A stretch of 64,000 bases of DNA from Diphasiastrum complanatum (Eukaryota; Streptophyta; Lycopodiopsida; Lycopodiales; Lycopodiaceae): the NCBI GenBank assembly GCA_029204225.1, contig CM055112.1, positions 26,177,922-26,241,921 of the forward strand. The letters run 5' to 3'. Within the stretch, counting starts at the first letter, position 1. Each line of letters opens with the position of its first letter. Under the pieces are notes generated by a model. It had not been told where the DNA came from, did no database searches, and saw only the letters and a list, made by a program, of their open reading frames with translations. Shown in pieces: positions 34,030-45,439 of this stretch. The position numbers and the translations under genes were made by a program.

Positions 34030-35107
34030 GTCAACAAACTTTAAGTATTAAAAACTTTGATCTAACTTTTTCAAAGTTTCCTCTTATGAGCGGCTTTGTA
34101 AAAATGTCGGCTAGTTGTTCATCTATACCACAATGAACAACATCGATTTATGTAATGGATCTCGTTATGCTTTATCCCAGCATGAAATAACGGATTCATT
34201 GCCAACAGAATGCCACTCTTAATATCACTACATATAGTCGTTGGGTTTTCCGGTTCCAAATCAATCTCCTTCATGATTTGTCTTCAACCAAATGGCTTCT
34301 TGCGCTGCACTACACATTGCCTTATACTCGACTTCCTTGTGGATAAAGCAATTATATTTTGCTTCTTACTAGATCAAGAAAAGCAACTATTACCAAACTG
34401 GAATACATACCCTGTAGTCGATCTATGATCGTCGTAGTCGCATCCCCAATCAGCATCAACAAAACCCGAATCATTGGTAAATCTTCTTGCCTCTTGCGTA
34501 CTAGACCATAATCGAAAGTGCCCTTAACATATCCAAGATACGTTTGGTTCAGTAGGTGCTGCCATAAATTGACTTACAACATCAACAACATAAATATGTC
34601 TAGTCTAGTTGTGGTAGGGTAAATCAAGGCTTCCTACCAACTATCTATACACAGTAGCATCAAATGGGTGTGAGTTTGTGCTAGCACCGCTTCCTATCCT
34701 TTTCACCACACTTTGACTCCGAGACAATAATGCATGAGGTTGAGATCGTTTATTAGAAATTGATTTGAAAACCAGCCTTGATCATGTCCACTGCATCTTG
34801 ATTACTACCAATAATAATCACATCATCGACGTAAAGCTCAACCAAAGCAATTAAAATATAGAGATTAGAATTTGATTGAATTCATACCATCCCCTTCGAT
34901 CAAAATTATCTTGTTGTAACACGCACATGGAACTTGCTCCAAGCCATAAGTGCCTTTTTCAGACGACATACCTTATGTTTTTGCCCTTTTTCAACAAACC
35001 CATCAGATTGATGCATATATACCTCCCCCTCAAAAATACCATTCAGAAAAGTGGACGTTACGTCCATCTGCTGTAAGAAGGCGTAAGGTGTAAGGCGTTC
35101 CAATTAC
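34030..35107 (-). pseudogene. Copia RT-RNase H fragment, decayed
   Basis: Minus strand: QMDVTSTFLNGIFEGEVYMH and GFVEKGQKHKVCRLKKAL, then ELYVDDVIIIGS (YVDD box near 34.83 kb), then RNase H words DWGCDYDDHRSTTGYVFQFG and a degraded end. It ends against the LTR of Copia-1, which may have inserted into it. Frameshifts throughout. Confidence 0.85.
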
Positions 35108-35128
35108 ACACTAGCACAAAGTTCTCTC

Positions 35129-35770
35129 TGTGAAAAATTGTCAACTAGTTTGGTTTTTTATTTGGCATTTTTGAGGCCAAAATGAAATCTCAACTTAGAG
35201 ATAGGTTCATATTAGTCAATAAAGGCCTAAATAGTGTTTGTACTATTTTTGGCAAGTAGATAAATGGATGAGGCCGAGTTTGGACCCATTCTAATTGGCT
35301 AATTTTCATACATTGCATCTAGACTAAAATTTCTAGGTCATTTGGTGAGATACCAAGAAATTACCATTTAGGGTAAGTGGCCAAATGACATTTGAGCAGC
35401 TATAAATAGCAATAGCAGCGTGGAAAACATATCATTGTATTCTTTTTTGATGTAGAGAATTCATCTCTTTTGGTTCTATCTCCATCTCATGTGTATTTCT
35501 CTTTATATCTTGGTTTTCTATGTGTAGAATGTTGATCTTGTGATTGATCTCGCTTCCACACATGGGAAGGACAGTAGGTTGTTGCTGTTGTATAGACAGG
35601 GAGAGTACTTTATTGTACTTTCATGCTTATGATCAGATCTTAGTGATTTATGCAATTCTAGCATGCTAAAATTGATGATTTCTATCTTGTAGATAAAACT
35701 AGATGTGCATCCAAATTTGGTCAAGACCTTAGAGATCCATTACATGTGTTTTGGATCTGTATTTTTCACA
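35129..35770 (+). repeat. Copia-1 5' LTR
   Basis: 642 bp, TG...CA ends. It pairs with 38395-38880 and differs from it by scattered substitutions and small indels. Confidence 0.9.
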
Positions 35771-36372
35771 TGGTATCAAAGCAGGTTGCAGGCCAAAATT
35801 AGTGCTTATGCCAAATCTAGAGGTGGATTTGAGGGCACCATAAATTCTATGTGGATTTGGAGGTGTTTCTAGATCAAATCTTGCATTTTCAAGTATAGAA
35901 AGTGGATCTTTGTGGTCCAAGCATCATTTCAGGTCAAATCACTTGTGGATGGCCGATTTTTAAAACCACTTACTGGAATGTGGAGACAAAAATTGCTCAT
36001 AATTGTGGATGGAACATTCTATTAGATGAGAGATCTAGATTCTAGCTTTTGCATATAGATTTTGCTTGATTCAATATTTTGCATTTTTGGGGAAACCCTA
36101 AATTCGATAGGATCTCTTGATTTTATGTTGTTGGACTTTTTCAAGAGTGTATTTCAATCTTAGGTGTTGGCAAAAGTTCATCATATTGTGTTTAGATCTA
36201 TTGTGATCAAGAAATCAACATTCTATGTGCTAGGATTTGCTAGAAAGAGAAAAAGGAGAGGCTATATTGTTTCCATATCTTTGTGATATTTTCTTGAGTT
36301 TCATTTGTTGATTTTCAAGGGAGTGCTAAGTGCATTGGAACAGGTTCAAAGAGAATATCAGATCATTGCAAC

Positions 36373-38390
36373 ATGGCAACCTCAAGTGGCTTCATGTTGG
36401 AAGGCAATGATAGGCTTACCTCAACAAATTATTCTACTTGGAAGGTGAGGATGGAATCTTTGCTTGAGATGCATGATTTGATGGATATTGTTGTAGGTGT
36501 GGAGGAGAGACCTTTGGCACCTCAAGAACAATTGAGGTATGACAAGAGGGCAAAGAAAGCTTTACATGTGATCAAGATGAATGTGACTAATGAACTTCTC
36601 AAGGAAGTTGGTAAGTGCACAACATCAAGTGAGGCTTGGGAATCTTTGAAGAAGGTTTATGAGTCCAAGTCTACATCTAGGGTCCTAACCCTAAGGAGGC
36701 AAATTTTTCAAAGTCTTCAAAAGAAGGATGAAGGTGCTCATGCTTTTGTTTTGAGAATTTAAGCTTTGAGTGATGAGCTAGCATGCATTAGTGAAAGCCT
36801 TAAGGATGTGGAGCTTGTTCAAGTTGTTCTCAATGGCTTGTTGGATGATCATGCTAATTGGTGCAAAGCTTTGCCATTCAAAAGACATTGCCAAGTATGG
36901 AGGATTTGCAAGAGATCTTGGTGAACGAGGAGTTTAGGCTTCTATCAAGAGGTGGATCTACTTCTTCATCTCAAGTTGGAGAGGAGGAAGCAATGTTCAT
37001 CAAAGGCAAGTTCAAGGGCAAAGGCAAAAGCAAGTGGTCAAAGGGTCAAGATCAAGGTGAGCCTTCTACTTTTGTTGGCAAGAAGAAAGATAGATCCAAG
37101 TTAAAATGCTTTTATTGTGAAGTCAAAGGGCATTTTGCAAGTGATTGCTTCAAGAAGAAGAGAGATCAAAGTGAGAAGCAAACCAATCTAACTCTTGATG
37201 AAGATGGTGTTGATGAACAAAATTCAAATGATGCTTTTGTTATGTCATCTTGCTTGTTGGCTAATCATGGAGATATTGATCCTTGGTGGATTGATAGTGG
37301 AGCTACATCACATATGACATATCATGAAGAGTATTATTCATCATTGATGGCATTTGAAGGTGACAAGAAGATGATTTACACGGCCAATGATGGTGAGTGT
37401 GGATTGGCACTCTCTACTAATAGGTATATGAATTTGAAGGATGTTTTATTCATTCCATCTATCACTAGAAACCTTCTTAGTGTGAGTCAAATGCTTGACA
37501 AGGGATTCAAAGTGGAGTTTGAAGGTGATGCTTGTTTGATCAAGAAGGAGGATGAATTGCTTGCAAAAGGGAAGAGGCAAGGTAAGTTGTGTCAGACTTG
37601 ATACTTGTGTTGTTGCTAACCAAATTGGATGTATGGCAAAAGAGCAAATGTCAATGCAAGAGGTATGGCATAAGAGATTGGGGCATCTCAACTACAAGTC
37701 ATTGGAGGTGATGGCAAAGAGGCAAGTTGTGTTTGGTCTTCCCAATTCTTTAACAAGCTTGAATCATGTTTGTGAGCAATGTGCTTTATCAAATTCACAT
37801 AGGTTACCTTACAAGAAATCTACATCAAGGTCAAGAAAGCCTTTTCAACTTGTGCATTTGGATATTCATGGTGTTACTACAATTAGCAATGGAGGTGTTA
37901 AAATGTGTGACTTTTATTGATGATTTTAGTAGATTTTGTTGGGTCTATCTACTAAAAAGCAAAGATGAGGTATTTGATGCCTTTGTCAGGTTTAAGATTG
38001 CAAGAGAGGACCAATTTTCTACAAAGATCAAGTGCTGGAGGAGTGACAATGCTCTTACATCTTGTACAAAGGAGATGCTATGGATCAAAAGGATGGTAAT
38101 GGATTTTCACTTGCTGGATTTTTCAAAGAGTCCAATCACCTTTTGTGATAATCTTTCAGCCCAAAAGATTGGCAAGCAATCCTATTTTTCATACAAGGAG
38201 CAAGCATATTGAAGTGGCTTATCATTTTGTGAGAGAACAAGTCATGACAAAGGAGGTGGAGCTTCAACATGTTTTTTCAAGGGAGTGTGTGGCTGATATC
38301 TTCACCAAAGCATTGGGAAAAGACTTGTTTATGAAGCATAGAACATCACTTGGAGTTCTATCTAAATCTATGCTAAAACTAGTTGAATAG
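36373..38390 (+). pseudogene. Copia-1 gag-protease with collapsed integrase-RT-RNase H
   Basis: Gag (36373-36890) holds NYSTWKVRMESLLEMHDL and EERPLAPQ, with a stop at 36762 and a frameshift near 36885. A CCHC knuckle (CFYCEVKGHFASDC) lies near 37110, protease WWIDSGATSHM near 37285 and the pre-integrase region HKRLGHLNYKSLEV near 37670. Integrase begins (FIDDFSRFCWVYLLKSKDE, 37915) but jumps after the core start (KCWRSDNA) straight into RNase H (FCDNLSAQKI, RSKHIEVAYHFVREQV, CVADIFTKAL). The catalytic Glu of integrase and all of RT are deleted, so the element cannot move unaided. Confidence 0.9.
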
Positions 38391-38394
38391 GGAG

Positions 38395-38880
38395 TGTGAA
38401 AAATTGTCAACTAGTTTGATTTTTTATTTGACATTTTTGAGGCCAAAATGAAATCTCAACTTAGAGATAGATTCATAATTGTCAATAAAGGCCTAATATT
38501 GTTTACTATTTTTGGCAAGTAGATAAATGGATGAGGTCGAGTTTGGACCCATTCTAATTGGCTAATTTTCATACATTGCATCTAGACTAGAATTTCTACG
38601 TCATTTGGTGAGATACCAAAAAATTACCATTTAGGGCAAGTTTGGGGCAAGTGGCCAAATGACATTTGAGTAGCAATAAATAGCAGTAGCAGCGTGGAGA
38701 ACATATCATTGTATTCTCTTTTGATGTATAGAATTCATCTCTTTTGGTTCTATGTCCATCTCATGTGTATTTCTCTTGATATCTTGGTTTTCTATGTGTA
38801 AAATGTTGATTTTGTGATTGATCTTGCCTTCACACGCATGAAGGACTACTGTTGTACGGACAGGGACAGTACTTTACTGG
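38395..38880 (+). repeat. Copia-1 3' LTR, truncated
   Basis: Begins TGTGAAAAATTGTC. It follows the 5' LTR as far as GGGACAGTACTTTACTG, then switches to Ty3 LTR sequence. Confidence 0.9.
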
Positions 38881-39130
38881 TTTCCCTACTTATAGCCAAG
38901 AGGAAGCCCTAAAAGGAAGCTTCTGGTAGCTAGGGCCCAACTGGGAGGGATAATAGTGCGACCTCCAAGAAGGCGCCCACTCTCCAGTAGTATGTCCAAA
39001 TGGCCTAATAATGAATAATAAGGCCAAACTAAGTGTCACTAAGGAATAGAAAGGCCCCAAGGCCTACTTATGCATAAAGTAAAGTACATGTAAATGGACA
39101 CGGCAAATGTAGTGAGCCAAGTCCATAACT
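38881..39130 (-). repeat. Chromovirus 3' LTR, truncated, AGTTA start
   Basis: On the minus strand the LTR opens AGTTATGGACTTGGC right after the polypurine tract, and includes GGCTATAAGTAGGGAAAC before it breaks off at the Copia-1 LTR. Confidence 0.85.
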
Positions 39131-39199
39131 CTCCCCGACACAGACCCAACTGCCAAAAAGAAACTGGATCAAACAGCAGCAAGCCCTGGTGCATCAACA

Positions 39200-42100
39200 A
39201 CTAGAACAGCATCTGATGTAGAGGAATCAACAAATTTAGCAAGAGCACAAGCCTAATCTGCAAGTGATGGTGTATGATAAAAGACATCAATAGGCTCCCA
39301 TGTGGCCTCCTCAATAGGACGACCATCCCACTGGACCAAAAACTAAATCTGTCGGCGGCGTGTAAAAATGGAAACAACTCTAGAGCAGTAGGAAACTCAG
39401 CATCACAAGGAGCATCATCCTCAATAGCAGCACATAATAAACTGACATGGAATACATCACAAGCTCGTGTGGAAGCAGGAAGCTGTAAGCGATATGTAAC
39501 TGGACTAAGAACCTCCAAAATGCGATAAGGCCCATAATAACGTGGTGCAAGCTTCTCAATAGAAGCATGGCCCTGTACAAAATGATGACGTGCAAACCGT
39601 AGGCGTAGATAAACCATATCTCCAAGCTGAAACTCAACATGGCGGCGGTGACGATCAACTGAGGTCTGATAACGCTGCTGAACATGCTGTAAATGAGAAT
39701 TGGCCCGGGTAATAAGCTCTCGGGCACCTGATAGAAAGGATGCAAGTGTGACAGGTGTATTCTCAGGAGGGAGAGGAATGCCAGGTAAAAGAGGTGCATA
39801 GCCATGAGATAATAAAAATGGTGAGACACCTGTGCTGGTACTAACAGAGCTATTATAGCTATACTCTGCTAAACATAAATGTTGATCCCAATCCTTCCCA
39901 GAAGGAGTAACAAAATGGCGTCAATAATCCTCAAGGATCCTGTTAAGGACCTCAGACTGCCCATTAGAAGTAGAGTGATAAGCAGATTCCATAAAAAGCT
40001 GTACATCCAAGATACGCATAAGCTCTGTCTAGAATATGGATGTAAACTTACTATCCCAATCAGAAAGGATAGTACGAGGAAATCCATGCAGACGGAAAAT
40101 CTCTGATAGGAACAAACGTGCACACTGCTCTACAGTGATGGTACTGCGAACTGGTATAAAATGTGTCTGTTTCGAGAACCTGTCAACTACCACCAGTTAT
40201 GGACTTGGCTCATTACATTAGCTGCGTCCATTCTTTTATTCGTTATTATGCATAAGCAGGCCTAAGATCCCTTTTTATTCATATACTGGCCTTGGGCCCT
40301 ATTTCGTCATATTTTTAGGACTTGGTCACGTTGATTTGGAGTGGGGGTCCTCCTATTGGGAGGGCGCACTATTTTCCCTCCAAATCCTTTTCTCTCCCTT
40401 TTTTTGAATCCTCTATTTGAATCCGGGAGAGGGTATATGTAGGGCAGCATTGTATTCCTTTATTCAGTTGATGATGATTGCTCCTCTTTAGCCTCCTTCT
40501 CTCTTCCAGCTTTCTAGCATAGCTAGTGAATCTTAGCTTGTAACTCCACCATACATGAATCGTGACCACGCTGGGTACGGGAAAGGCCAAGGATAAAGTT
40601 CATAGATATATCAGTCCACTGGCGATGAGGAATAGGCCAACTCTGGAGCAAACCAGCAGACTTAGCACGAGAGTACTTATTACAAAGACAGAAAGGGTAG
40701 GTACGAATAAGTACAGCAAGCTCAGATCGAAGAGAGGGCCAATAGAAATGGTCTTTGAGACGAGCATAAGACTTCTGAAAACCAAAGTGACCCCCAACAG
40801 GGAGGAATGAGCATCCGACAACAATTGGGAACGGATACCCAAGGAACTAAGAATACAAAGAAAATCATAACGATAAAGACGGTTGTCAACAATGGAGTAA
40901 ACCTGATGAGGACGGGACGAAACGGGTGGAGCAAAACTATAAACATCACGAAAATCAGAACGTGTAAGACATGCGGCACGTAGATCATCAAACCATGTAG
41001 GAATAGTAGAAACGAGTGTATTCAACAAAGCTGGAAGACGAGATAATGCATCAGCAGCAGTGTTAGCACGACCAGGACGATACAATATAGAAAGATTAAA
41101 AGACTGTAAAAACTGCAACCAACAAAACTGACGATCACTAAGGTCGCGTTGAGAAAACAGCTAACATAAAGACTGGTGATCAGTAATAATGTCAAATGGA
41201 ACTCGATAAAGATAATGGCGCCATCTCTTAAGAGCATAGATAATAGCAAGAAGCGCTTTCTCATGCACAGAATAACGTTGCTCATAAGAGCGAAGATGAC
41301 GCGACTCATAAGCAATAATGCACTATGACTGGCGAAGCAAAGCACCCAAACCAACATTACTAGCATTAGTCTCAACAAGAAACTTCTGATCAAACTGGGG
41401 TAAACACATAACGGCAGCATCAACAACAACACGACGAAGAGTATCAAACATTGACTGATAATCAGAAGTCCAAAGAAAAGTACTAGACTTCTTCAAAAGT
41501 GCATGAAGAGGAGCTGCAATAATGCAAATGAGGAACTGGACGACGAAGGTGAGTGGCTAACCCAAGGAACATACAAACATGATGAACATCAGTTGGTATA
41601 GGCCAATCCTGGATGGCTTGAACCTTATGAGGGTCCAGACGAATGTGCCCATTACAAACAAGAAAACTAAGAAACTCGATCTCAACAACAGCAAAAGAAC
41701 ATTTAGACAACTTAGCAAATAACTGGTGATGTACAAGTAACTGAAGTACAGAGGAAAGATGGGAAACATGCTCAGCAAGAGACTGGCTAAAAATAAGAAT
41801 ATCATCAAAATAAACCAAGACACAATGACCAATAAGCGGACGCATGACGTTATTCATCACATTCTGGAACGTAGGAGGGCCATTAGTAACACCAAAAGGA
41901 AACACACAAAATTCATATAAACCAAGATGAGTACAAAAAGCAATCTTATGTTCGTCAGAAGGGTGCATCCTAATTTGGTAATATCCAGAACGAAGATCTA
42001 TCTTAGAAATGATTTTAGAGGTACCGAGCTGGTCAAAGAGGTCATCCATGTGCGGAATAGGGTACTGGTTACGAATAGTCAACTTATTTAAAGCACGGTA

Positions 42101-42742
42101 ATCAATACAATGGCGTTTGGTACCATCTTTCTTACTAACAAGTAGAACAGGGGCACCGAAAGGGCTGCGACTAGGAACAATGAGACCCTGATCTAACAAG
42201 GCAGTAATATGGAGCTCAAGCTCATCACGCTCAGATCAAGACATACGATAAGGGGGACGGGAATGAGGAGCAGAACCAGGACGCAAGTCAATATGATGGT
42301 TCACATCACGTAATGGTGGTAGCGTCGTAGGTTCTGAAAAGACAAAAGCATACTGATGTAATAAGTCAGAGATCACCTGAGGAACAGCTGCTGGAGTAGA
42401 AACCAGAGGAACTGGTACTGCCCGCTAAACACATAATAAGCTGGACAATGAGCCTTCGACAGGCTGCAAATAAACTGCTTCCCAGTTTATCAACTAGAAG
42501 TCTCCCTGAGAATCAATGCCAACAAGTGAGTGTGTAGCTGCATCATGTACAAATGTCAATGTCTGCTGTGTCAAGTCCAGTGTAACGGCTCCAAGAGATG
42601 CAAACCAATCAACACCAAGGATGAGATCATAACGCTCCATAGGAATAATGTAAAGATCTGCCTGTCCAAAAATCTCCAATGCGGTATGGTAAATGCTGAA
42701 ACATCTGAGAATTAGGGAGAGAACGGGAACTGGCAACCTCAA
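39200..42742 (-). pseudogene. Chromovirus protease-RT-RNase H-integrase-chromodomain
   Basis: Protease: frame 42494-42742 (YDLILGVDWFASLGAVTLD). RT: frame 41483-42199 (238 residues) with IDLRSGYYQIRMHP (67-80), FPFGVTNGPPTFQ and YFDD at 130-133, all intact; it decays after FLGLATHLRR. RNase H at 41.0-41.4 is frameshifted. Integrase has VVVDRFSKQTHFIP, FPRTILSDWDSKF and TSNGQSEVLNRILEDY, so the core residues are partly readable. The C-terminal barrel and chromodomain match the 9.1-kb copy but lack about 40 bp near 39.37 kb. Nested LTR, stops and frameshifts inactivate it. Confidence 0.9.
40195..40545 (+). repeat. Nested solo LTR with AG...CT ends and CCACC target duplication
   Basis: 351 bp from AGTTATGG to TTGTAACT, flanked by CCACC at 40190-40194 and at 40546-40550. 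Removing the LTR and one CCACC restores an unbroken integrase reading (…HDSCMVVVDRFSK). This fixes both ends exactly. It lacks TG...CA. Confidence 0.9.
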
Positions 42743-42924
42743 CTATGAGAGGCTGTGATGTACCCTATCACGAAAGTCTCGAGCAAAGTGTGGCTCCGGA
42801 ACTGGGGGATGTGAAAAGAAACCAGGAGGTGCGTTAGGTGGAATGAACGGTCCACTAGCAGGCTGGACATGCTCTATTGTTTCTATTGCTATTGGTCAAA
42901 ATGTGTTTTTTAGATTTGTTTAGT

Positions 42925-43190
42925 CTTAGTGTGGAACGATACTAGATAGTACTCTTGTTGCCACATCATAAGTTGCTCAAACTACTCTCAACCAAGGTCC
43001 TTTAATATCATCATTTGATAGTCTCATGACTATAAAATTTCCAATACCTTCAACATTTGAATCTACACCCTTGATTATTCCCAAATGAGAAGATTGGGTT
43101 TGATTTCCCATTTGGACTACCATCTTTGCAAGCAATAAGTGTACATCTTTAACACTTGATTACATGCCTTTAATAAAAGTTCTGAACCTC
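42925..43190 (-). pseudogene. Ty3 protease remnant
   Basis: Minus strand: MGNQTQSSHLGIIKGVDSNV, NFIVMRLSNDD, GPWLRVV (stop) ATYDVATRVLS. This is the pattern of the end of Ty3 proteases (usually DxLLGRPWLRxxxAxHDWATxxLS). It is short, with stops, and not clearly part of the neighbouring element. Confidence 0.55.
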
Positions 43191-43980
43191 GATCATTTTT
43201 TAGTTCCGTCCACTCATAATCAATAACATGACATGATGGTAGGTGCTAAGTATCAGTGCTCAAGAAACCTCTTTTGAGTTATCCTCAAAAAACTTACATT
43301 TCATAGAACTTCTCAGTTTTTTGAAGACTTTTACTCAGAAAAAGATATATATGGTTGTATAAAAATCCGTTAGATATTTTATGATACTGAGTTTTGAGAA
43401 AACTTGCCGGTTCCATTCCTATACTTTGCCGGTTTTCCCGAGCACTGCTAAGTATTTGTTTTTCATGAATTTCTTCTAGTCTATCAATAACTATGTTGTA
43501 GTTTGCTTCAAATTCTACTAATGATAAGACGATTCTGAGTAAGAAAGATACTAGATGAGCGTATAATAAATAGTGTTTTCTAGAAGATGAGCTACGCATG
43601 GACATATGTATATTCCGGAAGATTGCAAACGGTGTTTTAGAGCATAAAAAGGAAGGGTTATGATTAATAGTGTTTTTTTGATAACTAGGAATAAGTCGAA
43701 CCTTAGAGAGCACGATGTACCAAGAATTTAGCATGGAAATGATCTGTGTGATAAAAAGATTAGCTCAATGGAACCTATTGGCCAAAGTACCAATTTCGTG
43801 CTTCAAGTCTCTCAACGAACATGTTCCATAGTGTCTACTAAGGATTTCGAAACCCACTCTGCGTGATAGGCAAATTCGTACAAAACACATAAGCAGAAAA
43901 TGACTGTACACGTTCACACTGAGCTAGTTCAAACTGGATTTACACTTTGACTTTTCTAGTATAGTAGATAGCGTTCTCAC
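43191..43980. other. TerC intron 1, next to exon 1
   Basis: AT-rich sequence with TTGCCGGTTCC and TTGCCGGTTTT repeated near 43.40-43.43 kb. No coding motif found in the minus-strand frame at 43294-43734. Confidence 0.45.
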
Positions 43981-44121
43981 GATTTTATGATTTCCGCCAT
44001 CGCAATGACAGAGTGACAAACCATATCCAGCACCCCTCCTGCTAACAATGCCACACGACCCCCCTTTGAGGCAATTAGTGGCCAAAGCCTTGGGGAATGC
44101 AGCTCCAGAAATGGCTGTCAT
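43981..44121 (-). CDS. TERC: TerC exon 1, candidate plastid transit peptide
   Basis: 47 codons from the ATG at 44121: MTAISGAAFPKALATNCLKG, then Ser, Gly and Arg-rich sequence with few acidic residues, ending GGNHKI at donor GTGAGA. The start follows an upstream region with several short out-of-frame ATGs (for example the ATGATGGGC near 44233). Composition fits a chloroplast transit peptide and phase 0 fits exon 2, but the sequence is not conserved enough to prove the link, and the intron to exon 2 is 12.4 kb. Confidence 0.65.
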
Positions 44122-44662
44122 CCTACTCGGCAGCTTCACAGCCTTCCTAAAACAAGTCTGTCTGCAAACAAGCCAAGATCATCTTTTCAGATCAATTGAA
44201 CTCCACAAATCCGTCCAACATCCAGTTAAGCCCATCATAAAGCACTTCCTTCTTGGAAATGATTCCAATCCCAACACAGCAGTGAGAAGTGCTGCTTGAA
44301 GCAAGACCCAATTTTGATTGCGTCACGCTTATCTTCAGAAGAAACCCACCACGTTTCTCCTACCAAGACTGCGTCTGGGCCGTGTGTGGCTCTGACATAT
44401 CCCAGCTTTGTTAATGCAGTTGCTCTTTTTTCCTTCTTAGTAAAAGGAGAAAGTACGGATAGAAGCTCAGGCTTATTTCTATCCGCAGCCAAAATGTGTA
44501 TACGCTCGGATCCTCATGGTCCACGTGGCATTCTAGTCATTGCATACCCCCACCATATGTAGTGGCGCCAAGTCACTTAGTGGCACTAAGAATAGGTAAG
44601 GCCGCCACCAATGGTTGTGTGAGGAGATAATTTGATCTTGCTATTGATTGATGGATGATCTA
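44122..44662 (-). promoter_or_regulatory. Probable 5' leader and promoter region of TerC
   Basis: Less AT-rich than its surroundings. It contains a minus-strand open frame at 44235-44492 with no known motif and short upstream ATG frames before exon 1. The transcription start cannot be placed from sequence alone. Confidence 0.35.
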
Positions 44663-44940
44663 TGACACCCTTGAAATCTTTGGACACACAGAGAACAAAA
44701 TAGTGGACTATGTCCGGTGTAATCTGATCCGTGTTGGTAAGCGATGAGGGGAGGAGAGTGTGACACCCTGAAATCTTTGGACACACGAAGAACAGAACAG
44801 TGGACTAGGTTTGATGTAATCTGATCCGCGTTGGTAAGCGATGAGGGGAGTGGAGTGTGACACCCTGAAATCTTTGGACACATGACTATCTTGGGTGTAA
44901 TCTGATCCGTGTTGGGTAAGCAATGAGGGGAGGGGAGTAT
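44663..44940. repeat. Minisatellite, three units of about 97 bp
   Basis: Units start TGACACCC at 44663, 44761 and 44858. Each reads TGACACCCTGAAATCTTTGG, then GGACACA, GTGTAATCTGATCCG, TTGGTAAGC and ATGAGGGGAG. The third unit lacks about 15 bp. Confidence 0.9.
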
Positions 44941-45439
44941 CACAACGACATTAGCCACAACAATTATATCAAGCCTACAACTGCATTCCAAAGAATTGAG
45001 ATTGATGTCACACCAATGTTTACAAAATTAGGTGCTCTCCTCTCCTTGAGGATTGTATGGCTTTAGATTTAAGGGTTATGAGTTTATGTATAAGTCATGC
45101 ATAGTCTAGATCTACTTATAGCCTTCTTTTCCAAGTATTATGCAAAAATTTGAGCTCTTCAAATTTTGTTTATATAAGCGTAACAAACCAAGTTTACTAT
45201 AAAGTGAGATTATTGTGTTGATAAGCATGACTTAAAGCTTCCTCTATCTTTCTCGATAAGTGGAGACTCCAATTCAACAAAGCTATGAAGCTTCAAAAGT
45301 AGAAAAAAACTACTTCTTCAAAGCAAATGACATTTGGTAAACAAAGGTCTATAACTTAACGTCGTAACATCAATGAGTATTTTCTTGGAATCACTGGCTT
45401 AGATCATCATGCAAGAGGTCGCAAACCATGAGGTATAGG
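44941..45439. other. Non-coding stretch
   Basis: No frame or repeat recognised. Confidence 0.45.

Larger units (their letters stand above)
35129..38880 (+). mobile_element. Copia-1, LTR retrotransposon with integrase/RT deletion
   Basis: 5' LTR 35129-35770 (TGTGAAAAATTG...TTCACA), primer site TGGTATCAAAGC at 35771, gag, protease, pre-integrase, a short piece of integrase and the last part of RNase H, then a 3' LTR from 38395 after GGGAG. The 3' LTR stops near 38880, where a minus-strand Ty3 LTR abuts. Relatives of this family are at 45.4-46.6 kb. Inside TerC intron 1, antisense to the gene. Confidence 0.9.
38881..42850 (-). mobile_element. Ty3 chromovirus on the minus strand, gag missing, interrupted by an LTR
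   Basis: Order on the minus strand: protease (42.7), RT (42.2-41.5), RNase H (41.4-41.0), integrase (40.8-39.4), chromodomain (39.4-39.2), polypurine tract CGGGGAG (39131-39137), truncated 3' LTR (39130-38881). A plus-strand LTR of the same family sits inside the integrase at 40195-40545. No gag or 5' LTR is visible. The copies at 9.1 and 21.1 kb are closely related. Confidence 0.9.
10705..44121 (-). other. TERC: TerC-family host gene, exons 1-8 (gene continues past the left edge)
   Basis: Eight minus-strand exons (43981-44121, 31498-31570, 31062-31145, 27843-28135, 27406-27482, 12528-12615, 10995-11075, 10705-10761) total 894 nt with no stop. Every intron has GT-AG ends and every phase matches. 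The protein (298 residues so far) has a plastid-like N-terminus, a charged stromal-type stretch and four hydrophobic segments, with the TerC hallmark SLSVDNLFVFV. In Arabidopsis the plastid TerC protein is needed for thylakoid membrane biogenesis. Introns are 12.4 kb, 352 bp, 2.9 kb, 360 bp, 14.8 kb, 1.5 kb and 233 bp; the large ones are filled by retroelements. The C-terminal ~100-160 residues are not in the window. All coding sequence seen is intact, so the gene is probably functional. Confidence 0.9.

Noticed and set aside
44663-44940. Possible CRISPR-like spaced repeats
   Set aside because: Three directly adjacent ~97-bp units without unique spacers form a minisatellite; the DNA is eukaryotic.
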